A stretch of 64,000 bases of DNA from DATLSM01 sp963722965 (GTDB taxonomy: Bacteria; Actinomycetota; Thermoleophilia; Solirubrobacterales; 70-9), in assembly GCA_963722965.1 (NCBI GenBank), contig CAVROX010000005.1, forward strand, positions 186,001 to 250,000, given 5' to 3'. The stretch's first letter is position 1. Each line of letters opens with the position of its first letter. This document shows positions 47,681 through 58,708 of this stretch, piece by piece. The position numbers and the translations under genes are program-made. The notes beneath the pieces were generated by a model that was given only the letters and a program-made list of their open reading frames with translations, was not told the DNA's origin and searched no databases.

Positions 47681-50472
47681 ATGAGCGGCGATTCATTTGG
47701 TTCGCGGGCGAGCCTTCAAGTGGGGGGAACCGATTACGAGATCTTCCGGCTCGACGCGCTCAAAGAGCGCTTTAACGTCGCGCGCCTGCCCTACTCAATC
47801 AAGGTGCTGCTTGAGAACGTGCTGCGGCTGGAGGACGGCGTCAACGTCACCGCGACCGACGTCGAGGCGATCGCGAGCTGGGAGCCGACCGCCGAGCCCA
47901 GCGTCGAGATCCCCTTTCAGCCGGCGCGGGTGCTGATGCAGGACTTCACCGGCGTCCCTGCCGTGGTCGACCTGGCGGCGATGCGCGACGCGATGGAGGA
48001 GATTGGCGGCGATCCGGCCGCGATCAACCCGCTTGTTGACGTTGACCTCGTGATCGATCACTCCGTCCAAGTCGACGCTTTCGGCAACGCCCGCGCCTTT
48101 GCCGTCAACGCTGAGCGCGAGTTCGAGCGCAACCGCGAGCGCTACTCGTTCCTCAAGTGGGGGCAGCGCTCCTTCGACAACTTCAGCGTGGTGCCCCCGG
48201 CAACGGGAATCTGCCACCAGGTCAATCTCGAGCACATCGCCCAGGTCGTCTATAGCCGCGATCTGGGGGGGAGCCTTCGCGCCTATCCCGACACCCTGGT
48301 CGGCACCGACTCCCACACGACGATGGTCAACGGGCTCGGCGTGCTGGGCTGGGGGGTCGGCGGAATTGAGGCCGAGGCGGCGATGCTGGGTCAACCGATC
48401 TCGATGCTTTTGCCGCAGGTGATCGGGTTTTGCCTGGACGGGGAGCTGCCGGAGGGCGCTACCGCCACCGACCTCGTCCTGACCGTGACCGAGATGCTGC
48501 GTGAGCTGGGCGTCGTATCCAGGTTCGTCGAGTTCTTCGGACCGGGGTTGGCGAAGCTGGGTCTCGCCGACCGGGCGACGATCGGCAACATGTCGCCAGA
48601 GTTCGGTTCGACCTGCGCGATCTTCCCAGTCGACTCCGAGACGTTGCGCTACCTCGAGTTGACCGGACGGCCGACCGCGATGATCGAGCTGGTCGACGCC
48701 TACTCCCGCGAGCAGGGGATGTTCCACGAGGTTGGCGCCGCCGATCCGGCCTTCTCGGCGACGTTGGAGCTAGACCTCGGCGAGGTTGTGCCAAGCATCG
48801 CCGGTCCAAAGCGGCCCCAGGATCGGGTGCCCCTGGCGCGCGCAAAAGAGTCATTCCTTCAGGCCATGCTCGATTTCGACCCGGCGGCCGCCGAGCAGCT
48901 CGGCAACGGCCGCGATGAGGCGATCGAAGAGTCCTTTCCCGCCTCCGACCCACCCGCCGAGGACCACGATGACGAGCGCGGGAGGCCCAGACCCGCGCTG
49001 GGGCGCGCCCCACTCAACGCTCCCCGGCGCGGTAGCGCAGACGCGGTCGAGGTGGTTCTCGAGGACGGGACGAGATTCGATCTGGACCACGGACGGGTGG
49101 TGATCGCGGCGATCACGAGCTGTACCAACACGTCCAACCCGAGCGTCATGATCGGCGCCGGGCTGCTCGCACGCAACGCGGTGCGGCGCGGTCTTTCACG
49201 CAGGCCATGGGTGAAGACCTCGCTGGCGCCGGGCTCTACCGTGGTAACCGACTACCTGCAGAAGGCGGGCCTGGTCGAGCACCTCGACGCGCTTCAGTTC
49301 AACTTGGTCGGTTATGGGTGCACAACCTGCATCGGCAACTCCGGACCCCTGGCGCCCGAGATCTCGGCGGCGGTCGCCGCGAGGGACCTGGCGGTCTGCG
49401 CTGTGCTTTCCGGTAACCGCAATTTCGAGGGGCGGATCAACCAGGACGTGAAGGCGAACTACCTGGCCAGCCCACCGCTGGTTGTCGCCTACGCGCTGGC
49501 TGGCCGGATGGACCTCGACTTGCTGACCGAGCCCCTTGGTGAGGACTCTGACGGCGAGCCGGTCTTCCTGCGCGACATCTGGCCCGCTTCGGCGGAGATC
49601 GGGGAGCTGGTCGGCCGCTCGATTCGCGCGGAGATGTTCACCCGCAACTACGCGGAGGTGTTCGACGGTGACCAGAACTGGAACGCGGTCGAGGTGCCCG
49701 AAGGCGATCGCTACACCTGGCCTGACTCAACCTACGTGCGCCGCCCCACCTACTTCGACGGGATGCCGTCCGCTCCGCCCGGTGTCGAGCCGATCGAGGG
49801 TGCGCGGGTGCTGGCTGTGCTCGGTGACTCGATCACCACCGACCACATCTCACCCGCCGGAGCGATCAAGAAGGACAGCCCCGCCGGCAGCTGGCTGATC
49901 GAACAGGGTGTGGGGCCGCGGGATTTCAACTCCTACGGCTCCCGCCGCGGCAACCACGAGGTGATGATTCGCGGCACCTTCGCCAACATCCGCCTCCGCA
50001 ACCGGTTGGTGGAGAGGGCTGGCGGGTCACCCGACATTTCCCCGACGGGGCGGAGACGACAATCTATGAGGCGGCGATGGCATACAGCGACGAGGGGATT
50101 CCCCTGGTGGTGCTGGCCGGCAAGGAGTACGGATCGGGGTCCTCTCGAGACTGGGCCGCCAAGGGCACCAAGCTGCTCGGAGTCCGAGCGGTGATCGCCG
50201 AGAGCTTCGAGCGGATCCACCGCTCGAACCTGATCGGGATGGGCGTCCTACCGCTCCAGTTTCCCGACGGCGAGAGCATCGACTCCCTCGGCCTTTCCGG
50301 GGAGGAGGTGATCGACATCGCCGACCTGCAAAACGGCGAGGCCAAGTCTGTCAGGGTGAGCGCGGGCGAGGTCGAGTTCGAGGCAGGAGTTCGCCTCGAT
50401 ACACCCAACGAGGTCACCTCCTTCCAAAACGGCGGCATCCTGCAGACCGTTTTGCGAAACCTGAAGCGCTGA
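47681..50472 (+). CDS. acnA: Aconitate hydratase AcnA (one frameshift)
   Basis: TCA-cycle aconitase, about 930 residues once joined, converting citrate and isocitrate. Seen: ARLPYSIKVLLENVLR, VLMQDFTGVPAVVDLAAMRDAM, GTDSHTTMVNGLGVLGWGVGGIEAEAAMLGQP, AITSCTNTSNPSVMIGAGLLARNAV (first cluster cysteine), NLVGYGCTTCIGNSGPL (two further cluster cysteines), DSITTDHISPAGAIKKDSPAG, and GKEYGSGSSRDWAAKGTKLLGVRAVIAESFERIHRSNLIGMGVLPLQF in the swivel domain. A one-base shift near 50025 splits it; both frames are well conserved. A 30-residue charged insert (EESFPASDPPAEDHDDERGR) lies between domains. Confidence 0.95.
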
Positions 50473-50627
50473 TGCAACTCCTGAGCCGAGGCGCGCCGAG
50501 TCTGACGGCCGGACCAGAAAAGGAGGTGCGGCGGGGCCGCGGGAGGCAGGGGGGTCCGCGCGACCCACACCGCACCTGCGCGTCGGTAGCCAGGGAGGGA
50601 TGCCGACGCCGCCGTTCCCCTAGACGG

Positions 50628-50647
50628 GACTGTCCAGAGGAACAGTC
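50628..50647. terminator. Weak hairpin between convergent acnA and DUF3817 genes
   Basis: GACTGT and ACAGTC arms separated by 8 bases, followed by TCTCTTACC. It sits in the 227-base convergent gap 50473-50699. The same gap has an 8-base palindrome AACCGGTT near 50667-50676. A shared terminator is plausible; no gene is seen in the gap. Confidence 0.35.
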
Positions 50648-50699
50648 TCTCTTACCTATACAGGCTTAACCGGTTTAGGTCAAGCTCGGTAGGCGCTTA

Positions 50700-51029
50700 T
50701 TACGGGTTATCCACCGCGCCGCGCGGGCAGTCCGCAACGCCCCAACCTTTGCGCTCGATCAGCTCGATCCCGATCACACTCCCGAGTGGGCCGACCGGCG
50801 TCAGGGTGGCGGCGAGCAGCGTGTAGGGCGCCTCGCGCTTCACCGCGGCGATCCAGATGAATACACAGAGCGCGACGAAACCGATCCCGTGCGCCCAACC
50901 GAAGACCATCGTCTCCGTTTCATATCCAGGGAGCAGCCAGAAGACGATCAGCGCGGTAAAGATCGTCAGCTCCACCCAGGAGAGCCGCTTGACCCAAACG
51001 AACAGTGGCCCCGGGACCGGCTTGCGCAT
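50700..51029 (-). CDS. DUF3817 domain membrane protein
   Basis: A 109-residue membrane protein with three hydrophobic helices. The segment YETETMVFGWAHGIGFVALCVFIWIAAVK contains the FGWxHG signature of DUF3817, found widely in actinobacteria without known function. The opening RLSWVELTIFTALIVFWLL is also typical. Its ATG overlaps the kgd stop codon by one base (TGATG), so it is probably translated with kgd. Confidence 0.85.
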   Translation of the reverse strand: MRKPVPGPLFVWVKRLSWVELTIFTALIVFWLLPGYETETMVFGWAHGIGFVALCVFIWIAAVKREAPYTLLAATLTPVGPLGSVIGIELIERKGWGVADCPRGAVDNP

Positions 51030-54000
51030 CAGGCACCAGGTGTGAGTGCGGTGAGGACAATGCGCTCCTGCTCGCGCGCGTGGGCGGCGGAATAGCCCTC
51101 GCCGGGGCTGGCCCGTCCCGGCCGACCGATGAAGGTCAGCTCGACGCCATCGGGCAGCAGGGCTGGCATGCGCCGCGACATCACCTTCCAGGCACCCATG
51201 TTGCGCGGCTCCTCCTGGACCCAGGCGATCTCCTTCAGCCTTGGGTAGGAGGCGATCAGCTCGGCGAGCTGGCGGTCGGCGAACGGGTAGAGCATCTCGA
51301 CCCGGGCGATCGCGACCGCGTCGGCTGCGGCGCGGCGTTCGTTGGTGTCCATGTCGAAATACACCTTGCCGGTGCAGAGCACCAGCCGCTCGACCGTCTC
51401 GCGCCTGCGCTCGACGCTGGGATCGTCGAGGATGGGGTGGAAGGCGCCGTCGGTCAGCTCCTCGAGCCGGGCCGCCGCGCGCTCGAGGCGCAGCAGGCCC
51501 TTGGGGGTGAAGACGATCAGCGGGCGCGGCTTGCGGATCAGCGCCTGGCGGCGCAGCAGGTGGAAATACTGGGCAGCCGTTGAGGGGTTGGCGATGCGGA
51601 TGTTGCCCTCGGCACCGAGCGCGAGGAAGCGCTCGATGCGGGCACTGGAGTGCTCTGGGCCCGAACCCTCATAGCCATGTGGAAGCAGCAGGGTGAGGCG
51701 GCTGGTCTGGCCCCACTTCGCCTCGCCGGAGACGATGAAGCTGTCGATGATCACCTGGCCGGCGTTGGCGAAGTCGCCGAACTGGGCCTCCCAGAGGACC
51801 AGCGCGCTAGGCGTTGCCGCCGAGTAGCCGTACTCAAAGCCGAGGCAGGCAACCTCCGAGAGGGGGCTGTTGTGCAGCTCAAAGGGAGCGGTGGCTTCCG
51901 CCAGGTTTTGCATCGGGCAGTAGGCCAAGCCCGTGTTCTCGTCATGCAGGACGAGGTGGCGGTGGGAGAATGTGCCCCGCTCGGTGTCCTGGCCGGTGAG
52001 GCGGGTGTGCACTCCCTCCGTCAGCAGTGAGGCGAAGGCGAGCGCCTCGGCGTGGCCAAAGTCGATCCCGCCCGAGTCGATCGCCTCCAATCGTTTCGTC
52101 AACGGGCGGCGCAGCTTGCGGTGGATCGTGAAGCTCTCCGGGACCTTGAGCAGCGCCGCGTTGAGGGCGCGCAACTTCTCCGCGGCGACCGCGGTGTCGA
52201 CCGGGGGACTGGCGGTGCGGTCAAGGTCGCCGGTGCCCGTTGAGGTCGCGGTCGGATCCTCGTACTCGCCGGTCTCGATCTTTTCACGCAGGCCCTTGAG
52301 CGCGCCGGACATCTGCTCGCGCCGGCCCTCCGATGCCTTCTCGACGTCCGCGGTGCTCACCACTCCCTCGGCAATCAGCTTCCCGGCGTAGATCTCGAGA
52401 CCGGCGGGTGGGCCTTGATCTTGGCCGCCATCAACGGCTGGGTGTAGGCCGGCTCATCGGTCTCGTTGTGCCCGTAGCGGCGGTAGCCGATCAGGTCGAT
52501 CACGATGTCCCGACCCCAACGCTCGCGATAGGCCATCGCCAGGCGAATCGCCGCCGAGCTGGCCTCGACGTCGTCAGCGTTGACGTGGACGATCGGCACG
52601 TTGAATCCCTTTGCCATGTCGGCCGCATACGGGGTTGAGCGAGCGTCCTGGGGGTCGGTGGTGAACCCGACCTGGTTGTTCTGGATGATGTGGACCGTGC
52701 CGCCGGTCCGGTAGCCCTTCAGCGACTGGAGGTTGAGGGTCTCGGCGACGACGCCCTGCGCCGGGAATGAGGCGTCCCCGTGCAGCAGCACCGGGACCGC
52801 CCGTTTGGGGTCGTGGGTGAGGTTCGGGCCGTCGGCGTCAGACTGCAGGAAGCGAGCGCCGCCGGTGACGACGGGGTCGACGAACTCGAGGTGGCTGGGG
52901 TTGGGGTAGAGGCGGACCGAGATCTTCTCCCCCTCGCTGGTCTCATAGATCCCCTGATGGCCGTAGTGGTACTTGACGTCGCCGGTACCTCCGTGGGGGA
53001 TCGCCGCGACGGCCTTGACCGCGTCGATCCGCTTGTCGCCCTCAAACTCGGCGAGAATCGATTCGACCGGGCGGCCCATGTTGTGGGCGAGGACACTGAG
53101 GCGACCGCGGTGGGCCATGCCGAAGACAACCTCCTCGGCGCCGCCGCGGTGGGCGAGCGTGACCAGCTCGTCGAGCATCGGTACGACCGCGTCGAGACCC
53201 TCGATCGAGAACATCTTCTGCCCCAGGTAGGCCCTCTCGAGGAAACGCTCGAACTGGAAGACGTCGATCAGGCGGCCGAGCAGGCGGCGTTTCTCGTCCT
53301 CGGTCAGCGGCCGGCGGTGGGCGCCGGTCTCGATCATCTCGCGCAACCAGGCCCGCTGGTCGTGCGAGGAGATGTGCTCGAACTGGTAGCCCATCGTCCC
53401 GCAGTAGGCCTCGCGCAGCCGCGGCAGCGCCTCCAGCAAGGTCTCGCCGGGGACGCCGATGTGCAGGATCGAGGCCGGGATCTTTGCCATCAGCTCCGGA
53501 GTGAGATCGAGGCTCTCGGGTTGGATCGAGGGGTCGCCCTTGGGCTCGGAGCCGAGCGGATCCAGTCTGGCGGCGAGATGGCCGTGGGTGCGGTAGCCCT
53601 TGAGCAGCGAAGTCGCCGACTCCACCGCCTGCAGCAGCTCCTCGTCAGGCGCGGAGGTCGATGTGGCGGGTGGCGCGCCGAGCGGTGGGGCAGAGGCCGA
53701 GGCGGGGTGGGCCGAAGATATTGGACCAGGATCGACGCCGAGGTCGGCAGCAGAGCGCCTCATAGAAGCCGTCCTCGCCCTGCAGCAACTGCTCGATCCG
53801 GCGCAGGAAGGCGCCCGACTCGGCACCCTGGATTACGCGATGGTCATAGGTCGAGGTCAGGGTCATCACCTTGGAGATGCCGAGACGACGGATCCGGTCT
53901 GCGGAGGCGTGAGCCCACTCCGGCGGATAGGCGATCGAGCCGGTCGCGACGATCACGCTCTGGCCGCTCAGCAGGCGAGGGACCGAGGCAACCGTGCCGA

Positions 54001-54985
54001 TTCCGCCCGGATTGGTGAGGGAGATGTTTGTCCCCTGGAAGTCGTCGGGGCTGAGCTTGCTCTCGCGGGTCTTGGTGATCAGGTCCTCGTAGTAGGAGTG
54101 GAAGGCGGCGAAGTCGAGCCCGTCGGCGCCCTTGATCGAGGGGACCATGAGGCTGTGGGAGCCGTCCTTGCGCTCGACGTCGACGGCGATACCGAGGTTG
54201 ACCGGCCCTCCCTCGATTGCAAACGGCTTTCCCTCTCGCTGCTCGAAGGTGCGGACCATCACCGGCCACTCCTTCGCCGCTTGCACGATCGCCCAGGCGA
54301 TCAGATGGGTAAAGGAGACCTTCATCCCGCGCTCGTTGAGCACACCGTTCAGGGCTCTGCGCTTGGCGTCCAGGGTGTCGACTGCGATCGTCCGAAACGA
54401 GGTGGCGGTGGGAACCGCCCGGCTCTCTTCCATCGCCGCCGCGATCGCCGCAGCCGGCCCGCGCAGCGACTTCGCCTCCCCAGCCCCCACCGCGGCCGCG
54501 CCGCCGTTGGCGACGGCCAGTACGTCCCCCTTGGTCACCTTCGAACCCGGGCCGCTTCCGTGCAGCGCTCCGAGGTCAACGCCGGTAGCCGCCGCGACCC
54601 TGCGCGCCACGGGAGTTGCGCGCACCTGCTCTGAGCCCCCGTTGCCCTCGGACCCTGTTGGGACTCCATCGCCCTCAGCCGCGACGGGGCCCGCCGGTGA
54701 ACCGTTCGAGCCCTCCCCAGCGGAGCCATCGCTGTCCCCCGGAGACATCTCAGCCAGCGGCGCCCCCACCGGCACCTCTTCGTCGACCTGGGCGATCAGC
54801 TTGGTGATCGTGCCCGCGACCGGCGCCGGGACCTCCGCGTCGACCTTGTCGGTGGAGATCTCAACGACGGTGTCGCCCTCGCTGACGAAATCCCCCTCGG
54901 CGACGTGCCACTCGAGCACGATCCCCTCGGTGACCGACTCGCCCATCTCGGGCATCTCGATCTGCACGGTCGCCGTTTGCGCCAT
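51029..54985 (-). CDS. kgd: Single-chain 2-oxoglutarate dehydrogenase E2-E1 (Kgd type) with lipoyl domain, two frameshifts
   Basis: A multidomain enzyme of about 1318 residues. Residues 1-75 are a lipoyl domain with modifiable lysine 47 (EISTDKVDAEVP). A proline/glycine/serine linker follows, then a peripheral-subunit-binding-like segment (VRATPVARRVAAATGVDLGALHGSG), an acyltransferase catalytic domain (GRxxxx-like KVMTLTSTYDHRVIQGAESGAFL, catalytic DHR), then E1 (RTHGHLAARLDPLG, HRGRLSVLAHNMGRP, KYHYGHQG, VLLHGDASFPAQGVVAETLNL with the ThDP/Mg site, and IGYRRYGHNETDEP). It converts 2-oxoglutarate to succinyl-CoA with an E3 partner. Shifts near 53757 and 52398 split it into three open frames. 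It starts 12 bases from the divergent reductase gene. Confidence 0.92.
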
Positions 54986-54996
54986 CTCTAGATTGA

Positions 54997-57003
54997 GTGT
55001 ATGAAACAGAGGTGAATTACTTCTTAACCGGTGCTACGGGGTTCATCGGCCGCAACCTCGTCGAGCGGTTATTGAAGCGCGAAGGGACAATCTATGCGTT
55101 GGTCCGGGCGGGCTCACGGGGACGGCTGGAGGAGTTGCGCACCGGTTGGGGGGCCGACGGAGCACGGATCGTGCCCGTCGCCGGCGACCTTTCCCAGCCG
55201 GGGCTTGGCGTCTCTGAGGAGGACCTGGTGACGATGCGTGGCGAGATCGACCACTTCTTCCACCTCGCGGCGATCTATGACATGACTGCTGACGCCGAGA
55301 GCCAGGAGCTAGCCAACGTCGAGGGCACCCGCCACGCGGTCGAGTTGGCGACCGCGATCGAGGTCGGCTGCTTTCACCAGGTCAGCTCGATCGCTGTGGC
55401 CGGGCTGTACCGCGGCGAGTGGCGGGAGGAGATGTTCGAGGAGGCTGAGAAGCTCGACGCCAATCCCTATTTCCGGACCAAGCACGAGTCCGAGCGGATC
55501 GTGCGTACCGAGTGCAGCCGTCCCTGGCGCGTCTACCGGCCCGGGATCGTCGTCGGCGACTCGCGGACCGGGGCGATCGACAAGATCGATGGCCCCTACT
55601 ACTTTTTCAAGGCGCTGCAGCGGGCCCGGCGGGTGCTGCCATCCTGGCTACCGGCGATCGGGGTCCAGGGCGGGGAGATCAACATCGTCCCGGTCGACTT
55701 CGTCGCCGCGGCGCTCGACCACATGTCTCACCTGCCCGAGCTCGACGGTCAGGTGTTCCACCTCACCGACCCCGACCCGCCGACGGCAGGCGAGGCGGTC
55801 AACCTCTTCGCCAAGGCGGCCGACGCGCCGCAGATGGCGCTGCGGCTGGAGCCCGCCGTCGTCGAGCCGACGACGAAATTGATCGCCACCGGCCTGAAGC
55901 TGTTTCCGCCCGGGCGGCGGGCGGCGGAGATCGTGCTGAGGGATTTCGGCATCCCGCCCGAGGTTCTCCGCTACGTCAACTACCCGACGACCTTCGACTG
56001 CTCGGCTGCCCGGGCGGCTCTGGAGGGGTCGGGGATCGAGGTGCCGGCGCTGGCGAGCTACGCGGACCGTCTCTGGGATTACTGGGAGCGCAACCTTGAC
56101 CCCGATCTGTTCAAGGATCGCTCGCTTTCGGGGGCGGTGCGGGGCAAGGTCGTGCTGATCACCGGTGCCTCCTCGGGTATCGGCCAGGCGAGCGCGGTGA
56201 AGGTAGCCGATGCCGGCGCGACGGTGCTGCTGGTAGCCCGCTCGGTCGAGAAGCTCGAACAGACGAAGGCGGAGATCGAGGCCGCGGGCGGGACCGCTCA
56301 CATCCACCGCTGCGACATGGCGAAAATCGAGGATGTCGAGCGGATGGCCGAGGAGGTGCTCGCCTACCACGGCCAGGTCGACATCCTGGTCAACAACGCG
56401 GGGCGCTCGATCCGGCGCTCGGTCGCTCTCTCCTACGACCGCTTCCACGACTACGAGCGGACGATCCAGCTGAACTATTTCGGCGCCGTGCGGCTGATCT
56501 TGGCGCTGCTGCCGGCGATGCGGGCGCGCAAGTCGGGCCACATCATCAACGTCAGCTCGATCGGAACGCAGACCAACCCGCCGCGCTTCTCTGCCTACGT
56601 CGCCTCGAAGGCGGCGCTGGACGCGTTCAGCCGGGTGATCGCCTCCGAGGTAGTCGACGACGGCGTCCAGATCACGACGATCCACATGCCGCTGGTGCGC
56701 ACACCGATGATCGCCCCGACGCGGATGTACGACATGTTCCCCGCGATAACGCCCGAGGAGGCGGCGGAGATGATCGCCGGGGCGATGGTCGCCAAGCCCA
56801 AGAAGGTGGCCACCCGGCTGGGCAACCTCGGGGAGCTGCTTTACGCGGTGGCACCGAAGGCAAGCGACTCGATCCTCAGCACTGCCTACAAGCTGTTCCC
56901 CGAGTCCCAGGCCGCGAAGGGCAAGGGCGAGGAGGCTCCCGATAAGCCACCCACCACCGAGGCGGTCGCATTTGCGCACCTGATGAAAGGCGTCCACTGG
57001 TAA
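54997..57003 (+). CDS. Two-domain fatty acyl-CoA reductase (FcrA/Maqu-type, alcohol-forming)
   Basis: A 668-residue fusion. Residues about 5-370 form an extended-SDR/thioester-reductase-like domain (YFLTGATGFIGRNLVERLLKREG, FFHLAAIYDMTADAESQELANVEGTRHAVELA, YFRTKHESERIV with the YxxxK pair at the F-Y-F-x-x-K position, VYRPGIVVGD). Residues about 385-640 form a classical SDR (VLITGASSGIGQASAVKVADAG, DILVNNAGRSIRRSV, NVSSIGTQTNPPRFSAYVASKAALDAF). This order matches Rv3391 (FcrA) and the Marinobacter long-chain reductase, which make fatty aldehyde/alcohol from acyl-CoA. It starts with GTG at 54997 (alternative GTG 55012). An alkyl-DHAP-synthase-like gene follows. Confidence 0.85.
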   Translation: MYETEVNYFLTGATGFIGRNLVERLLKREGTIYALVRAGSRGRLEELRTGWGADGARIVPVAGDLSQPGLGVSEEDLVTMRGEIDHFFHLAAIYDMTADAESQELANVEGTRHAVELATAIEVGCFHQVSSIAVAGLYRGEWREEMFEEAEKLDANPYFRTKHESERIVRTECSRPWRVYRPGIVVGDSRTGAIDKIDGPYYFFKALQRARRVLPSWLPAIGVQGGEINIVPVDFVAAALDHMSHLPELDGQVFHLTDPDPPTAGEAVNLFAKAADAPQMALRLEPAVVEPTTKLIATGLKLFPPGRRAAEIVLRDFGIPPEVLRYVNYPTTFDCSAARAALEGSGIEVPALASYADRLWDYWERNLDPDLFKDRSLSGAVRGKVVLITGASSGIGQASAVKVADAGATVLLVARSVEKLEQTKAEIEAAGGTAHIHRCDMAKIEDVERMAEEVLAYHGQVDILVNNAGRSIRRSVALSYDRFHDYERTIQLNYFGAVRLILALLPAMRARKSGHIINVSSIGTQTNPPRFSAYVASKAALDAFSRVIASEVVDDGVQITTIHMPLVRTPMIAPTRMYDMFPAITPEEAAEMIAGAMVAKPKKVATRLGNLGELLYAVAPKASDSILSTAYKLFPESQAAKGKGEEAPDKPPTTEAVAFAHLMKGVHW

Positions 57004-57041
57004 GGAGGCTGAAGCACTGGGGGTGGGGGTATGCCGAGCAG

Positions 57042-58616
57042 GTGCCCACCGAGTCCGAGCTGCGGGCCGCCGCGCAGGGCATCAGGGAGCGCTTTGGCTT
57101 TGGTGGGGAGCCCGAAGCGGCGGTCCCGCTCGGGGAGGTCGAGCTTCGGGGAGCGCGTTTGAGGGTGCCGGCGGGGTTTGGCGATCTGTTCAGCGCCGAT
57201 CGCTACGAGCGGGTCTCCCACGCGCTGGGAAAGGCCTACGTGGATGTGGTTCGGGGGTTCAGGGGGCAATTTCCCAACCCGCCTGATCTGGTCGCCTTCC
57301 CCCGCGACGAGTCTGAGATCGAGGCCGTGTTGAGCTGGGCTGAGGCGGAGGGGGCGGCGGTGGTGCCGTTCGGCGGCGGGACCAGCGTGGTCGGTGGGGT
57401 CGAGGCGCCCCTCGGCGATCGACCCGTCGTATCGATGGACCTTCGCCGGCTTGATCGGGTGCTGGAAGTGGACGCGGTGTCGATGGCGGCGCGGATCCAG
57501 GCCGGGGCAACCGGGCCGGTGTTGGAGGGGCAGCTCGCGAGCATGGCTTGACCCTGCGCCATTTCCCCCAGTCATTTGAGTACTCGACCCTCGGTGGGTG
57601 GATCGCGACCCGGGCCGGGGGGCACTTCGCGACGCTCTACACCCACATCGACGACCTGGTCGAGTCGGTGCGGGCGATCACGCCGAGGGGAACCTGGGAG
57701 AGCCGGCGAGTGCCGGGATCGGGCGCCGGAGCCTCGCCCGACCGGATCCTGATCGGTTCGGAGGGGATCCTCGGCGCGATCGCGGAGGCCTGGGTCCGGG
57801 TGCGCCCGCGGCCCGAGTTCAGGGCCTCTTGCGGGGTTGAGTTCGAGGACTTCTTTGCCGCGGCGGGGGCCGTCCGCGAGCTCTCCGCAATCGGGGCTTT
57901 ACCCCTCCAACTGCCGGCTGCTCGACGCGCTGGAGGCGCAGTCGAGCGGTCCGGGGACGGCGGGCAGGAGCCTGCTTGTGCTGGGCTTTGAGTCCGCCCA
58001 CGATCCCGTCGATGCCCCGATGGGCCTGGCGCTTGAGATCGCCCGCGAGCGAGGCGGCATCGCCGGTGAGATCCGCTCCCGAGTCCCCGGCGATTTACCC
58101 CGCGCCGGGCAGGACTCGGTGGGCGCCTGGCGCAACGCATTCCTGCTCGCCCCCTACCTGCGCGACACCTTCGTCGCCTGCGGCGTCCTCTCGGAGACCT
58201 TCGAGACGGCGATAACCTGGGAGCGCTTCGAGGAGTTCCACAGCGACGTGATGGACGCGGTTGGATCGAAGGTCGCGGAGGTCTGCGATGCGCCGCGCGC
58301 GGGCGCCGGCGTTCCGCGCGTCAGCTGTCGCTTCACCCACGTCTACCCCGACGGACCGGCTCCCTACTTCACGGTGATCGCGCCGGCGGTGCGGGGCGGG
58401 GAGGTCGAGCAGTGGGGGGAGATCAAGGCCGCGGCTTCAGAGGCGGTGATCGAAGGGGGCGGCACGATCACCCACCATCACGCGGTCGGGCGCGCTCACC
58501 GCCCATGGTATGACCGCCAGCGGCCAGCGCCGTTTGCGGCGGCGCTGCGGGCCGCGAAGGCTGAGCTGGATCCAAGCGGGATGCTCAACCCCGGCGTCCT
58601 GGTCGATCCTGCCTGA
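57042..58616 (+). CDS. Alkyl-dihydroxyacetone-phosphate-synthase-like FAD enzyme (two frameshifts)
   Basis: An FAD_binding_4 oxidase-fold protein, about 525 residues when joined. Seen: VSHALGKAYVDVVRGFRGQFPNPPDLVAFPRDESEIEAVLSWAE, VVPFGGGTSVVGGVEAPLG (FAD-binding), QSFEYSTLGGWIATRAGGHFATLYTHIDDLVESVRAITPRG, GSEGILGAIAEAWVRVRP, and GGGTITHHHAVGRAHRPWY, which matches the HHH signature of alkyl-DHAP synthase (AGPS). AGPS exchanges the acyl chain of acyl-DHAP for a fatty alcohol, making the ether bond. Shifts lie near 57541 and 57887. Upstream in-frame residues KHWGWGYAEQ look homologous, so the true start is probably near 57009, where no standard start codon is present. Confidence 0.8.
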
Positions 58617-58708
58617 AGCCTTACCAACCCCTTACACGGCCCTGACCAAGGCCGAACACCGCTGCCCGAGCATCGTCTCGATCCCCCAACCAAACACAGG
58701 AGGCTCAG

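Noticed and set aside
50664..50676. LacI-type operator around AACCGGTT
   Set aside because: It is a short palindrome in a convergent gap with no promoter or gene start beside it; chance is likely.
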